Notes under the pieces: model-generated
Databases searched by the model: none
Seen by the model: only the letters and a program-made list of their open reading frames with translations
Told to the model about the DNA's origin: nothing
Shown here: positions 34,465 to 42,908 of the stretch, in pieces
Layout of the letters: each line of letters begins with the position of its first letter
How positions within the stretch are numbered: position 1 is the first letter of the stretch
Made by a program: the position numbers and the translations under genes
Source: Clostridia bacterium
GTDB lineage: Bacteria > Bacillota > Clostridia > Oscillospirales > CAG-272
Length of the DNA: 64,000 nucleotides
Reading direction: 5' to 3'
Assembly (NCBI GenBank): GCA_017502135.1
Contig: JAFVVP010000005.1
Coordinates: 62,001-126,000 of the forward strand

Positions 34465-34919
34465 TCGGGAGCGTGTGTCTTATATGTGCCGCTTTGACAG
34501 CAGGAGTTTGGGCGAGAAAAAACGATAGAGAACACGTACTGCTCTTGTGGGATGTTGCTGCAATGATACAGCATGCACGCCGCAAAATTGATCTGTTCGG
34601 AACGCCGACTGATGATTTGTTTTCTGATTTCAAAGAGTACGCAAGCAACTCACTCAGAATAGCACTCAATAAAAAAAATAACAGTGAGGTTTTCAAAAGC
34701 ATCATTGATTTTCTCGGTGATGACAGTGAACCTTTTAAAAACTTTTATCGCGACTTGGGCGTCGGATACAAACAAGATGCGCTGAACGTATGCGATTACA
34801 CCCTGTCAAAAATAACTGAGCGCGCAGTATTGTTGGAAAAAAGATTTTCGGCCCGGAAAAATCTCTACATTTCTTTACCATTGCTCCTCGCTGTTTCGGT
34901 GATCGTATTACTTCTCTAA
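34452..34919 (+). CDS. spoIIIAB: Stage III sporulation protein AB
   Basis: 155 residues. GspF-like component of the feeding-tube machine. It has an N-terminal hydrophobic segment (IIGSVCLICAALTAGVWA), a mostly helical cytosolic middle, FYRDLGVGYKQDALNVCDYTLSKI and a C-terminal membrane span (LYISLPLLLAVSVIVLLL). It starts 13 bases before the end of spoIIIAA. Confidence 0.93.
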   Translation: MQRIIGSVCLICAALTAGVWARKNDREHVLLLWDVAAMIQHARRKIDLFGTPTDDLFSDFKEYASNSLRIALNKKNNSEVFKSIIDFLGDDSEPFKNFYRDLGVGYKQDALNVCDYTLSKITERAVLLEKRFSARKNLYISLPLLLAVSVIVLLL

Positions 34920-34942
34920 ATTTAAATGACGAAGGAAGAATT

Positions 34943-35137
34943 ATGGAAGCGGAAATCATTCTGAAAATTGCCGGGATCGGCATTTTGGTAGCGGCAGCGT
35001 ATCAGGTCTTGAGCCGCGCAGGGCGTGATGATCAAGCGATGCTTGTCTCGCTCGCAGGTATTGTTCTCGTGCTTCTCATTGTTTTAGAGCAGATAAACGG
35101 CCTGTTCAGTAAAGTCAGAAGCCTGTTCGGATTATGA
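34943..35137 (+). CDS. spoIIIAC: Stage III sporulation protein AC
   Basis: 64 residues with two membrane segments (ILKIAGIGILVAAAYQVLSR and DQAMLVSLAGIVLVLLIVLE). Full family length. The GAAGGAA site precedes its ATG; spoIIIAD starts 4 bases before its stop. Confidence 0.95.
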   Translation: MEAEIILKIAGIGILVAAAYQVLSRAGRDDQAMLVSLAGIVLVLLIVLEQINGLFSKVRSLFGL

Positions 35138-35517
35138 CGATAACCGTCGGGGCGATAGTGGCGATAGCCATTGTGTTTCTCTCTTTGTATTTAAAAACCC
35201 AGCAAAAAGAAATCGCCGTACTTTTCATTGTGTCAGGCGTCCTATTTCTGTTTTTCGTCGTTTTGAAGCAAACTGGAGAAGCGCTTTACGTGATTCGAGA
35301 AATCTCGCAAAAAAGTTCTTTTCGTGAGGAAATAGAAATAATGATTAAAGCATTGGGGATTGCAGCTACTGCGCAGGTTACAGCGGATATTTGTCGCACA
35401 GCCGGCGAGAACGCGCTGGCAGGACAAGTTGAACTGATCGGAAAAACGGAGATTCTTCTGCTTTCCCTCCCGCTTGCCACACGTCTGTTTGCGGTTCTCC
35501 AAAACTTCTTGCAATGA
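35134..35517 (+). CDS. spoIIIAD: Stage III sporulation protein AD
   Basis: 127 residues with about four membrane segments. It overlaps spoIIIAC and spoIIIAE by 4 bases each (ATGA type), showing coupled translation of the membrane components. The MIKALGIAATAQVTADICRTAGENALAGQVELIGK segment, read in pieces, is characteristic. Confidence 0.95.
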   Translation: MTITVGAIVAIAIVFLSLYLKTQQKEIAVLFIVSGVLFLFFVVLKQTGEALYVIREISQKSSFREEIEIMIKALGIAATAQVTADICRTAGENALAGQVELIGKTEILLLSLPLATRLFAVLQNFLQ

Positions 35518-36647
35518 AACGCATTATATCACTCATCTTCGCGTGCACCTTTCTCACCTTCTTCTGTGCAGACGTTCACGCTGTCGATACGCAAATCTTT
35601 TCAGAATATACCGATAGTTTAGAAACACTTGTTGAAAAAATGCCGTCCGAGCTGAAAGAAAAATATACCGGTATCTTTGAAACACCCGACGGAGTAGAAA
35701 AAATCAGAAAAAGCATTTCCTTCTCCTCTTTTGCCGATTTCTTGTTTAATTCCCTTGAAGAAGCATGGCCGTCCATTCTGAGGCTCTTTTTCAGTCTTGC
35801 TACGCTTACCCTTTGTGCAGGAATTTTCCATAATTTTAACACATCACTCACATCACCGGCGCTAAGCGGTGCAGTTTCCTTCTGCATTACGCTTGCTTTC
35901 GTTATTTTAATGACGGGAAGTGTAGATACGCTATTAACAAATGCACTTCTATACCTCGAGAATCTGACAAATTTCTCATCGGCGATGGTTCCAATTACCG
36001 TCGCGGTAACAGCGGCCTCAGGGAAACTCACCGCCGCGACGGTTTCCCATGCATCGCTTATGCTTCTCTTTACTCTTATACAGAATATAGGTACCACGAT
36101 CCTTTCGCCTGTCGTCCGCACATCATACTGCCTTGGAATTGCAGGCGCAGTTGGCGGAATGGTACGTCTTGACAGCGTTTCAAAATGCATTCGTAAAGTT
36201 TTCACAATAGTCCTTACATTTCTCTCTCTTTCCTTAGGATTTATCATCGGAACACAAAACATTCTCGCCAGAAGCGCTGACACTTTTTCACTGAAAACCG
36301 TAAAATTTGCTCTTGGAAACATTATCCCGATCATTGGCGGCGCTATGTCAGATGCTGTATCTACCGTTACTACCAGTTTCGCCGTTATCCGCTCAGCAGC
36401 CGGGGGCATGTGTGTGTTGGCGATCGTAGTTTTCCTCCTACCGATACTGGTTCAGTTGGTTTTGCACCGCCTTCTTTTCAGTGCTTTGAAAGGGGCCGCG
36501 GAAATGATGGGGTGCGACAGAGAGGCAAAAGTTATGGAAGAAGTTCATGGAACGATCGGGTATATTTTGGCAGTGGTCTCGCTTGTTTCTTTGCTGTTCT
36601 TGTTTATCATATCTCTCTTTACACTTCTCGGTGAGGCGTCAGTATGA
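35514..36647 (+). CDS. spoIIIAE: Stage III sporulation protein AE
   Basis: 377 residues, slightly shorter than the roughly 400 of Bacillus. Signal-like hydrophobic N terminus (ISLIFACTFLTFFCADVHA), an exposed segment to about 85, then six or more membrane spans. LTLIQ-like and GGAMSDAVSTVTTSFAVIRSAAGG blocks fit the family. It is the largest membrane component of the SpoIIIA complex. Confidence 0.95.
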   Translation: MKRIISLIFACTFLTFFCADVHAVDTQIFSEYTDSLETLVEKMPSELKEKYTGIFETPDGVEKIRKSISFSSFADFLFNSLEEAWPSILRLFFSLATLTLCAGIFHNFNTSLTSPALSGAVSFCITLAFVILMTGSVDTLLTNALLYLENLTNFSSAMVPITVAVTAASGKLTAATVSHASLMLLFTLIQNIGTTILSPVVRTSYCLGIAGAVGGMVRLDSVSKCIRKVFTIVLTFLSLSLGFIIGTQNILARSADTFSLKTVKFALGNIIPIIGGAMSDAVSTVTTSFAVIRSAAGGMCVLAIVVFLLPILVQLVLHRLLFSALKGAAEMMGCDREAKVMEEVHGTIGYILAVVSLVSLLFLFIISLFTLLGEASV

Positions 36648-37138
36648 ACGATTTCCTAATTTTATCAATAACCTGCACAATTATCGGTATGCTCGCGCCG
36701 GCTTCGAGAGAAAGTGGTCTTGGCAAATGCATCGCTTATCTCGCAGGACTTATTCTCATGTTGGCAATTTCTGTACCGATATCGGAAAATCTCGCCTCAC
36801 TCTCTCTTTTACCCGAACGGTTTTTGTCTCTTATTCTCCCCGATTCCAAAGAAATTGAGACAGCAGAAAAGAGCGCAGAAGAGTGGGTGATTCACTACAG
36901 CAAAGAGAACATCGAATCGGAGGTTGAAAAATTAATTGAAAACCGATTCGGATTGAGCGAGGGAAGTGTCAATGCTGATGCAGCCGTTGCCAAGGATCCG
37001 GACACCACCTTTGTCCTTGAAAGCATAAAAGTCACGTTAGTGCCTGATGCTATCATAAGCGAAGAAACACTGGCAGACTACGTAAGCAATATTTTAGGGT
37101 GCCCGTGCGAGGTGATTGTTACATCACTTGATACATAA
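36644..37138 (+). CDS. spoIIIAF: Stage III sporulation protein AF
   Basis: 164 residues. Two N-terminal membrane segments (about 1-22 and 30-50) and a C-terminal extracytoplasmic domain of the ring-building type used by the SpoIIIA proteins. It starts inside spoIIIAE by 4 bases. Confidence 0.9.
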   Translation: MNDFLILSITCTIIGMLAPASRESGLGKCIAYLAGLILMLAISVPISENLASLSLLPERFLSLILPDSKEIETAEKSAEEWVIHYSKENIESEVEKLIENRFGLSEGSVNADAAVAKDPDTTFVLESIKVTLVPDAIISEETLADYVSNILGCPCEVIVTSLDT

Positions 37139-37157
37139 TTTCAGAAGAGGTGATCCT

Positions 37158-37649
37158 TTGGACGAAAAAGAGACACTAATATCACGCTTGAAACAACACA
37201 AGAAGATTGCTCTTATTGTAATTCTTGCTGTTGCGGGGATGATGCTGATCATATCGGGCAATCATACAGGCAACACTAAACCGATTGAAAGTACAGAAGT
37301 GAAATCGAACGAATCTATATATTTTTACACAGAGGAGTTAGAAAAAAGGATAGCTACCCTGTGCAAAGAGATAAAAGGCGTGTCAGAAGCGCATGTGTTA
37401 ATCACGCTCGACGGCGGGAGCGAATTTGTTTACGCAGAAGATATTGCAGGTGCCGCCCGCGAGTATGTAATCATCGAAGGAAAGGAGGAAGGAGGGCCAA
37501 TATTGATACAGGAAATATATCCAGAAATACGCGGAGTAGCTGTTGTATGCACGCGCGGGAATGACAGCGAAATGCAAAGGATCATCACTGAACTTTTGAG
37601 CGCTGCTTTAGGCATCTCGTCATCTCGTATACGCGTGGCCGGTACATAA
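37158..37649 (+). CDS. spoIIIAG: Stage III sporulation protein AG
   Basis: 163 residues from a TTG start at 37158, chosen because GAGGTGATCC lies right before it; a further TTG at 37116 inside spoIIIAF has no site. A membrane segment (IALIVILAVAGMMLIISG) is followed by the ring-building motif domain with LCKEIKGVSEAHVLITLDGG and RGVAVVCTRGND. In Bacillus this protein forms a large ring resembling the basal body of secretion systems. The start choice is moderately certain. Confidence 0.93.
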   Translation: MDEKETLISRLKQHKKIALIVILAVAGMMLIISGNHTGNTKPIESTEVKSNESIYFYTEELEKRIATLCKEIKGVSEAHVLITLDGGSEFVYAEDIAGAAREYVIIEGKEEGGPILIQEIYPEIRGVAVVCTRGNDSEMQRIITELLSAALGISSSRIRVAGT

Positions 37650-37662
37650 AACTGCTGAACGG

Positions 37663-37691
37663 TTATAATTTATAAGGGAAGAGCATATAGT
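37663..37691 (+). promoter_or_regulatory. Candidate internal sigma-E-like promoter before spoIIIAH
   Basis: TTATAAT, 14 bases, CATATAGT. Six of eight -10 positions fit CATACAAT. An internal promoter in the spoIIIA locus is known in B. subtilis, though not at this exact place as far as I recall. Confidence 0.4.
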
Positions 37692-37721
37692 AAAACACAT
37701 AATAATGCGAGGAGGCATATC

Positions 37722-38318
37722 ATGAACCAGGAAACAAAGTGGAAGGAAAAACTATCAAATTTTAAATCGCGGACCGTTTCCGTCATAAACAAGATCGGAA
37801 GAAAAGGAACGGTAGTCATTTGCGCAGTTCTGCTAATCGGAACAGCTGTCCTTCTGAATGTAATTCTTTTCGATAGCGGAAACGAAACAGGAAAGAATCT
37901 TGCAGTTGATATGAATTCGCTCGCCGCGGGCGAATCGGACGAATCGGGTGGCGAGGAAGAAGCGGTGTATAACTACTTTGCAGCTATGCAATTAAGTCGC
38001 CAGCAGGCACGAGATGAGGCAATGGAAGTACTTCTGTCCGTCGCTGAAAGCGACACAGCCATTGAGTCGATGAGAGCTGAAGCGCTGGATGGTATGGCAC
38101 AGATCGCTATGGATATTGAAAACGAATCGAACATAGAAACACTCATTCTTGCCAAGGGTTTTGAACAGTGTGTAGCGGTTGTAAACGGAAACACAGCCAG
38201 CGTAATCGTGAAAACAACCGGTCTTCTTCCAAGCGAAGTGGCACAGATCAGCGAGATCGTATATGAGCAGGCGGGGATCCTGCCAGCAAACCTAAAAATT
38301 ATAGAGAAAGAAGTATAA
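37722..38318 (+). CDS. spoIIIAH: Stage III sporulation protein AH
   Basis: 198 residues. Single membrane anchor (TVVICAVLLIGTAVLLNVILF), an acidic linker and a C-terminal ring-building domain (SRQQARDEAMEVLL, EQCVAVVNGNTASVIVKTTGLLPSEVAQI). It reaches across the intermembrane space and, in Bacillus, docks with forespore SpoIIQ. GGAGG precedes its ATG. A 72-base gap separates it from spoIIIAG, the only sizeable gap in the operon. Confidence 0.96.
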   Translation: MNQETKWKEKLSNFKSRTVSVINKIGRKGTVVICAVLLIGTAVLLNVILFDSGNETGKNLAVDMNSLAAGESDESGGEEEAVYNYFAAMQLSRQQARDEAMEVLLSVAESDTAIESMRAEALDGMAQIAMDIENESNIETLILAKGFEQCVAVVNGNTASVIVKTTGLLPSEVAQISEIVYEQAGILPANLKIIEKEV

Positions 38319-38324
38319 GCGCGT

Positions 38325-38360
38325 AAAAAGGACTGTCGCTTTTGCGGCAGTCCTTTTTCT
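38325..38360 (+). terminator. Terminator of the spoIIIA operon
   Basis: AAAAAGGACTG(TCGC) pairs with (GCGG)CAGTCCTTTTT, followed by CTTC. Strong palindrome immediately after spoIIIAH. Confidence 0.88.
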
Positions 38361-38378
38361 TCAATCCATGCGTTTCTA

Positions 38379-38407
38379 TTGACTTTTTGTGCAAAATGTA
38401 GTACAAT
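38379..38407 (+). promoter_or_regulatory. Sigma-A promoter of the 102-residue protein gene
   Basis: TTGACT, 17 bases, TACAAT, about 40 bases before the start codon. Confidence 0.8.
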
Positions 38408-38446
38408 AAACGTACTGTAGAATTTAAGAAAGGATGCTTCATTATA

Positions 38447-38755
38447 ATGGAAGATAAGAATATTTTAGAGGCAACCGTTGACGGAAAGTTCCTAACCTAC
38501 AAGGGACGTCCGCTTGTACGCGGTGAAAACACGATCTGCTACGGATTCATGGAAGACCCTTACGTTTTGCAGATGACGATCATGACCACGAAAAAGGTAC
38601 ACGACAAAGAGGTACCCGATAAGGTTCTCATCCAAATCGTTAAGACAGATAAATCACTTTCAGCACAGGAGAGAATTGTAAAGCAAGACATGAAATCGGG
38701 GCTCTACGACGCCTTCGATCTCGGTCTCATCTGGCTTGAAAGACTGCTTGGCTGA
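38447..38755 (+). CDS. Conserved small protein of unknown function
   Basis: 102 residues, no signal peptide or membrane segment, so cytosolic. I recall similar short proteins (ILEATVDGKFLTYKGRPLVRGENTICYG, read in parts; SGLYDAFDLGLIWLERLLG at the end) in clostridial genomes but no function. The sequence is mixed beta strands followed by a C-terminal helix. AAAGGATG lies a little far (about 12 bases) from the ATG. It has a strong promoter and precedes the DUF3048 lipoprotein gene by 14 bases, suggesting one transcript. Confidence 0.75.
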   Translation: MEDKNILEATVDGKFLTYKGRPLVRGENTICYGFMEDPYVLQMTIMTTKKVHDKEVPDKVLIQIVKTDKSLSAQERIVKQDMKSGLYDAFDLGLIWLERLLG

Positions 38756-38769
38756 GAGGGGGATTTTAT

Positions 38770-39942
38770 ATGACTCGCTGCTTAAAGTTCATTTTCGCAG
38801 CTGTTCTTTGCGCGCTCGTTTTAACGTCTTGTGCACTCGTGAGAACCCCAACCGACCCTCCCATTGAAACTACCGCAACCACTGAATCGACGACGGAAAC
38901 GACGGATATTACGACAGAGGCAACCACCGCCGAATCATCCGCACCCGAGTCATCCACCGAGGTTTCAACTGATACAGAGGAACCACCCGAAGTTCTTCCT
39001 TACGTCAATCCTTTGACCGGCGAAGGGATGAAAACAGACTTCTCAAACCGCCGTCCGGCAGCCATTATGATCAATAACATAAAGATCAGTTGTCCGCAAA
39101 ACGGTGTTGGATCAGCAGACATCATCTACGAGTGTTTAGCCGAAGGAGGCTTGACGCGTCTTATGATGGTCTCAATGGATTACGAGAATCTACCCGAGGT
39201 CGGCAGCATCCGTTCGTCACGTGACTATTTCTTGGATTTCGCCGCTGATTACGATGCACTTTACGTGCACGCCGGCGCGAGCCAGTATGCTTATATTGCT
39301 ATTTCCGAAAGAAAGGTCCAGAACCTTGACGGCGTGAATATGTGGTTCCCGTCCACTTTCTATCAGGATCCAGATCGCAAAAAGAATATGGGCTATGAGC
39401 ACAGCACTATGACGACCGGCGAGGGAATCGCCTCCGGCATCAAGTACAAACGCTATCGTACCGCGCTGACGGAGGGCTTTGATTATCCGCTTGATTTCGT
39501 TTCATTCGATACTGTGCTTACATACGAAAACAAAGCGAAGCATATCCGCATCCCATTCTCCGGTGTGCAGACCACCGACTTTGTGTACGACGCAGATACC
39601 GGCACTTATCTCCGCTATCAGTTCGACGGTGAGAAACACATTGACGGTCTCACAAACGAACAGTTGGCTTTTGAAAACGTGCTCATCTATTTCTGTGAAA
39701 CCGGTGAAATTACCGGAGATCCTAAATACCGCATCGAAGTAGGTACGATCGGGGAAGGAACCGGCTACTACGCCGCAAATGGCACGTATACCCAAATCAC
39801 GTGGAAAAAAGAAAGCCACACCGACCCCATTAAGTTTTACGACGCGGACGGCGAACCGCTCCTTTTGAACGTTGGAAAAACATTCATTTCTGTTTGCCCG
39901 ACTACCGTCGAGGAGTCTATTTCCTTCAATTACGAATGGTAA
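38770..39942 (+). CDS. DUF3048 lipoprotein (YerB-like)
   Basis: 390 residues. Lipobox LTSC (lipid Cys21) followed by a Thr/Ser/Glu-rich linker (about 26-75) that would space the domain from the membrane. The DUF3048 domain begins at NPLTGEG with RRPAAIMINN, then SADIIYECLAEGGLTRLMM, GSIRSSRDYFLDFA and the C-terminal VGTIGEGTGYY and WKKESHTDPIKFYD. The family (B. subtilis YerB) is exported and of unknown function. GAGGGGG stands before the ATG. Confidence 0.93.
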   Translation: MTRCLKFIFAAVLCALVLTSCALVRTPTDPPIETTATTESTTETTDITTEATTAESSAPESSTEVSTDTEEPPEVLPYVNPLTGEGMKTDFSNRRPAAIMINNIKISCPQNGVGSADIIYECLAEGGLTRLMMVSMDYENLPEVGSIRSSRDYFLDFAADYDALYVHAGASQYAYIAISERKVQNLDGVNMWFPSTFYQDPDRKKNMGYEHSTMTTGEGIASGIKYKRYRTALTEGFDYPLDFVSFDTVLTYENKAKHIRIPFSGVQTTDFVYDADTGTYLRYQFDGEKHIDGLTNEQLAFENVLIYFCETGEITGDPKYRIEVGTIGEGTGYYAANGTYTQITWKKESHTDPIKFYDADGEPLLLNVGKTFISVCPTTVEESISFNYEW

Positions 39943-39949
39943 AAAACAG

Positions 39950-39981
39950 CCCCGAAAAGCATTGGCTTTTCGGGGTTTTTA
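39950..39981. terminator. Bidirectional terminator between convergent genes
   Basis: CCCCGAAAAGC, loop ATTG, GCTTTTCGGGG, TTTTTAT on the right and TTTTTT on the left strand. Confidence 0.9.
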
Positions 39982-40725
39982 TCAGAAACTTTTTATATAA
40001 TCGTAAATCATTTTACCAAATACGGTTTCGTTGTTCTCATCGAATGCATCCACGTATTTGCAATGCGCGCTGTGACGCAACTCGTAGCGAATCTTGCCCT
40101 CATCACAACCGAACTGTTTGAGCGTGGAGAGCAGAAGTTGTATCTGCTCATAGCGATTTTTAATATCGTTATCCGAAACGATGATATACATTGGCGGGAA
40201 CTCTTCCGTTTCACCAACGTGATAGAGCGGTGCAGTCTCATCAATGATAACACGGCGCGTATCGATACCTTGTTCCTTTAGAACCTTAAAATGTTTCGTA
40301 GGCTGTCCGGCATCAAGCACATATGCGAAGAAATCAGTATTCTTGAGTCCGTGGGCACCGAGCCAGCGCGGATCAAAGCAGAGCATCATAGAGAGATAGC
40401 CGCCGGCAGAGCTTCCGCCGATGAAAATGCGCTTGCAGTTCCCGTACCGGTGGATGTTTTCCTTGAGCCATGCAGCGGCAGCCGCGCTGTCAACAACGAA
40501 ATCGGGGTATTTTGCCGCGGGATATTTACGATAGTTGATCGGGGTTGCGGCGATGCCACGCTCTGCAAGATACGCAAACACCTCCGGATTCCAGTCCTTG
40601 TTTCTCTGCTCCAATCCACCTCCGTGGATATACATAAACAAATCAAAACTGTCGCCGTCAGGCAGATAGAGATCCAAATTATTGTCCTCATAGGGACCGT
40701 ATGCAATATCTTTAATAATTTTCAT
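39982..40725 (-). CDS. Alpha/beta hydrolase, esterase/lipase type
   Basis: 247 residues, cytosolic. Oxyanion motif IHGGG near residue 33, nucleophile elbow GGSSAGGY near residue 103, a catalytic aspartate probably in IIVSDNDI and histidine in HSAHCKYVDAF. These fit the HSL-like/BD-FAE carboxylesterases; feruloyl or acetyl ester substrates are possible but not shown. GAGGAT precedes the ATG. It follows the TIGR04086 gene by 26 bases. Confidence 0.85.
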   Translation of the reverse strand: MKIIKDIAYGPYEDNNLDLYLPDGDSFDLFMYIHGGGLEQRNKDWNPEVFAYLAERGIAATPINYRKYPAAKYPDFVVDSAAAAAWLKENIHRYGNCKRIFIGGSSAGGYLSMMLCFDPRWLGAHGLKNTDFFAYVLDAGQPTKHFKVLKEQGIDTRRVIIDETAPLYHVGETEEFPPMYIIVSDNDIKNRYEQIQLLLSTLKQFGCDEGKIRYELRHSAHCKYVDAFDENNETVFGKMIYDYIKSF

Positions 40726-40751
40726 AATATCCTCAATGATAAATTACGCCG

Positions 40752-41201
40752 TCACCGACGGCGCTTTTTATTGCGTCCCGAAGGACGTTTTTCTCTTTTC
40801 TTGCCGATGAAACCACCCAGTAATGCTGCGCCTATAATTGCGATTCGCGCCAAGAGGGACGGAATTACGGCAAAACCGCAGGATGCATCACCAAACGGAA
40901 AAACAGAAAGTAAAAATGTAAAAAAAAGATAGACCGTGCCAAAAACAGCCGAAAACAAAAGGGAGACATCAGACAAGCGAGATGCGACCGCGCCACCTAT
41001 CAACGTGGAGAGATATAAAACGCCAAGCGAGGCCGGAACGGCAACTCGCGTTGGGTCTGCCTGCGCGTAAGCGATGATTGTCGCCACAAAGAGAAGAATT
41101 AATGCTGATGCCAAAGCAGCAACAAACGCGTAAGCACAGGCAATCGGCAACGAGATAGCCTTTTTCGAAAGGGATCTTTTGCGATGGGCAGATGCGTTCA
41201 T
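40752..41201 (-). CDS. TIGR04086 family membrane protein
   Basis: 149 residues with four membrane segments, a basic N terminus and a strongly basic tail (KKREKRPSGRNKKRRR). The family is found in Firmicutes, very often next to yajC as here, and has no known function. CGGAGGA precedes the ATG. Confidence 0.85.
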   Translation of the reverse strand: MNASAHRKRSLSKKAISLPIACAYAFVAALASALILLFVATIIAYAQADPTRVAVPASLGVLYLSTLIGGAVASRLSDVSLLFSAVFGTVYLFFTFLLSVFPFGDASCGFAVIPSLLARIAIIGAALLGGFIGKKREKRPSGRNKKRRR

Positions 41202-41293
41202 AGGAAATCCTCCGAAATGTGTGAAAGTCCGGTAAAATTAAAAACAGCCGGTCCTAATAGAGCATATTCGGAGAAAAACGATTCTATGATTGA

Positions 41294-41614
41294 TTACTGT
41301 GCGTCTTCAGCGTGCACATCCACACATTTGACAGCAGATTTAAGAATACGGATCTTCGTCTTGTCGCCGCTGGTCTCAATGAGAACAGTTTCATCCTTGA
41401 TCTGGATGATCTTGCCGATGATACCGCCGATCGTCGTAATCTCATCTCCGACGGTCAAACCATTGCGCATTGCGTTCGTTTCTTTCTCCTGCTTTTTTTG
41501 CGGACGATACATGAGAAAGTAAAAAATGCCGATCATGGCAACGAGCATAATAATCGTGCCAAGTCCGCTGGCGCCGCTTGCAGGGGGAGTTGTTTGCATA
41601 AGAAGTGTGGACAT
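41294..41614 (-). CDS. yajC: Preprotein translocase accessory subunit YajC
   Basis: 106 residues. One membrane segment (about 18-38), the FYFLMYRPQKKQEKE junction, then the small beta domain NGLTVGDEITTIGGIIGKI and ETSGDKTKIRILKSAV. It associates with SecDF. AGGAGGG precedes the ATG. The secD/secF genes are not in view. Confidence 0.96.
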   Translation of the reverse strand: MSTLLMQTTPPASGASGLGTIIMLVAMIGIFYFLMYRPQKKQEKETNAMRNGLTVGDEITTIGGIIGKIIQIKDETVLIETSGDKTKIRILKSAVKCVDVHAEDAQ

Positions 41615-41654
41615 AAGAGGTCCCTCCTAAATTGAATTTAATTAATTAATTATT

Positions 41655-41683
41655 ATTATACCGAATTATGCACGGATAAGCAA
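41655..41683 (-). promoter_or_regulatory. Sigma-A promoter of yajC
   Basis: Minus-strand TTGCTT, 17 bases, TATAAT, about 40 bases before the start. Confidence 0.8.
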
Positions 41684-41712
41684 GTGTTTTTCAGAAGATA
41701 AAGAAACTATCA

Positions 41713-42126
41713 TTACTGTTGCTCACCGTGGCAAGGGCCGGTATAGTACTTTACAATATCAAGATGCGCGACACCGCTCTCGTCGCGCAGAAAGCCGAGT
41801 TGTTTCACAAGGATATCATCCGCCCCATCCTGAGGTATTAGCGCCTGTACGAAGCCACAGCGATACAAAAAAGCAGTGCAGGCGCGTGCCATGATCATCA
41901 TAGCTTCATCGTCTTCCACACCGGGGCAAGTGCGAAGAGTATCAATTACTCCGTCAGTGCCCGAGAGAGAAAACTGACACACACCTATAGGGTATCGAAC
42001 AGTTACGCTGTCATCCTCACAATCATACGCGGCATAGGCGAGCGCAGTGTCAATGTATGTACCGCCGCACTTTGCTACAAGTTCTCGTTGTATGCTTTTG
42101 TCTTCAATTGGTTTAATCACAAGCAT
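41713..42126 (-). CDS. GNAT-fold-like conserved protein
   Basis: 137 residues. The middle strand YPIGVCQFSLSG, followed by a helix beginning EAMMIMARACTAFLYRCGF and a late LVKQLGFLRDESG, resembles a GNAT acetyltransferase, but the acetyl-CoA loop (Q/RxxGxG/A) is not recognisable, so it may be a degenerate or non-catalytic member. GAGGTG precedes the ATG. It follows rluB by 3 bases and is the last gene of the leftward lon-to-rluB series. Confidence 0.6.
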   Translation of the reverse strand: MLVIKPIEDKSIQRELVAKCGGTYIDTALAYAAYDCEDDSVTVRYPIGVCQFSLSGTDGVIDTLRTCPGVEDDEAMMIMARACTAFLYRCGFVQALIPQDGADDILVKQLGFLRDESGVAHLDIVKYYTGPCHGEQQ

Positions 42127-42129
42127 CTT

Positions 42130-42903
42130 TCACACCTCGTTTTTTGATGATAAGAGATAGGCGACTTCATCACCGGTCAAATGACGCCATTTTCCGCTTG
42201 GTAAAGAACCGATCTCAATCTTCCCAATCGCAATGCGACGGAGGCGAAGCACCTTCATCCCCACGATTTCACACATACGCCGAATCTGTCGGTTACGCCC
42301 TTCGTGGAGAGTAACCTCGATCGTGGACGTAAGCGTACCGTCTTCCGTCCGATCGCCGGATGAGAGGAGAGCTACTTTTACCGGACGAAGCTTGTATCCG
42401 TCAAGCGTCATGGGTTCTGAGAGTTTCGCCGCCTCTTCGTGTGTGATGGCACCGATGACGGTCAAATGATAGGTTTTCGCCGCATTGTGTGACGGATGCA
42501 TGAGGCGGTTGGCAAGATCTCCGTCATTCGTGCAAAGGAGAAGTCCGTCAGAATACATATCAAGCCGCCCGACCGGATACACGCGCGTGCCTACGTCTTC
42601 CAGGAGATCTCTCACGGTACGGCGGTTTTTTTCATCGGACATCGTGGTAACGTATCCGATCGGCTTGTTAAGGATAATATATGTACGGCTCTCCGAGCCG
42701 TTGTTTTTTTTGATTTCTTTTCCGTTCCAGAGTACAGTATCGCCGGAAGGGTTGATCTTCATGCCGAGTTCGGCACGAATTCCGTTTACCGTAACAGTGC
42801 CGGAGAGGATCTCTGCTTCCGCCGCACGTCTGGAAAGAATGCCACAATCAGAGAAATATTTTTGCAGGCGGACGGTATTGTCTAATGGATTTTTATCGTT
42901 CAT
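42130..42903 (-). CDS. rluB: Ribosomal large subunit pseudouridine synthase B family
   Basis: 257 residues. N-terminal S4 RNA-binding domain (VRLQKYFSDCGILSRRAAEAEI), then the RsuA/RluB catalytic domain with KPIGYVTT, the catalytic aspartate in YPVGRLDMYSDGLLL, and EGRNRQIRRM. It makes pseudouridine in 23S rRNA near the peptidyl transferase centre; RsuA-like 16S specificity cannot be excluded. It is 5 bases after dacF, with a weak ribosome binding site. Confidence 0.93.
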   Translation of the reverse strand: MNDKNPLDNTVRLQKYFSDCGILSRRAAEAEILSGTVTVNGIRAELGMKINPSGDTVLWNGKEIKKNNGSESRTYIILNKPIGYVTTMSDEKNRRTVRDLLEDVGTRVYPVGRLDMYSDGLLLCTNDGDLANRLMHPSHNAAKTYHLTVIGAITHEEAAKLSEPMTLDGYKLRPVKVALLSSGDRTEDGTLTSTIEVTLHEGRNRQIRRMCEIVGMKVLRLRRIAIGKIEIGSLPSGKWRHLTGDEVAYLLSSKNEV

Positions 42904-42908
42904 AGTCT

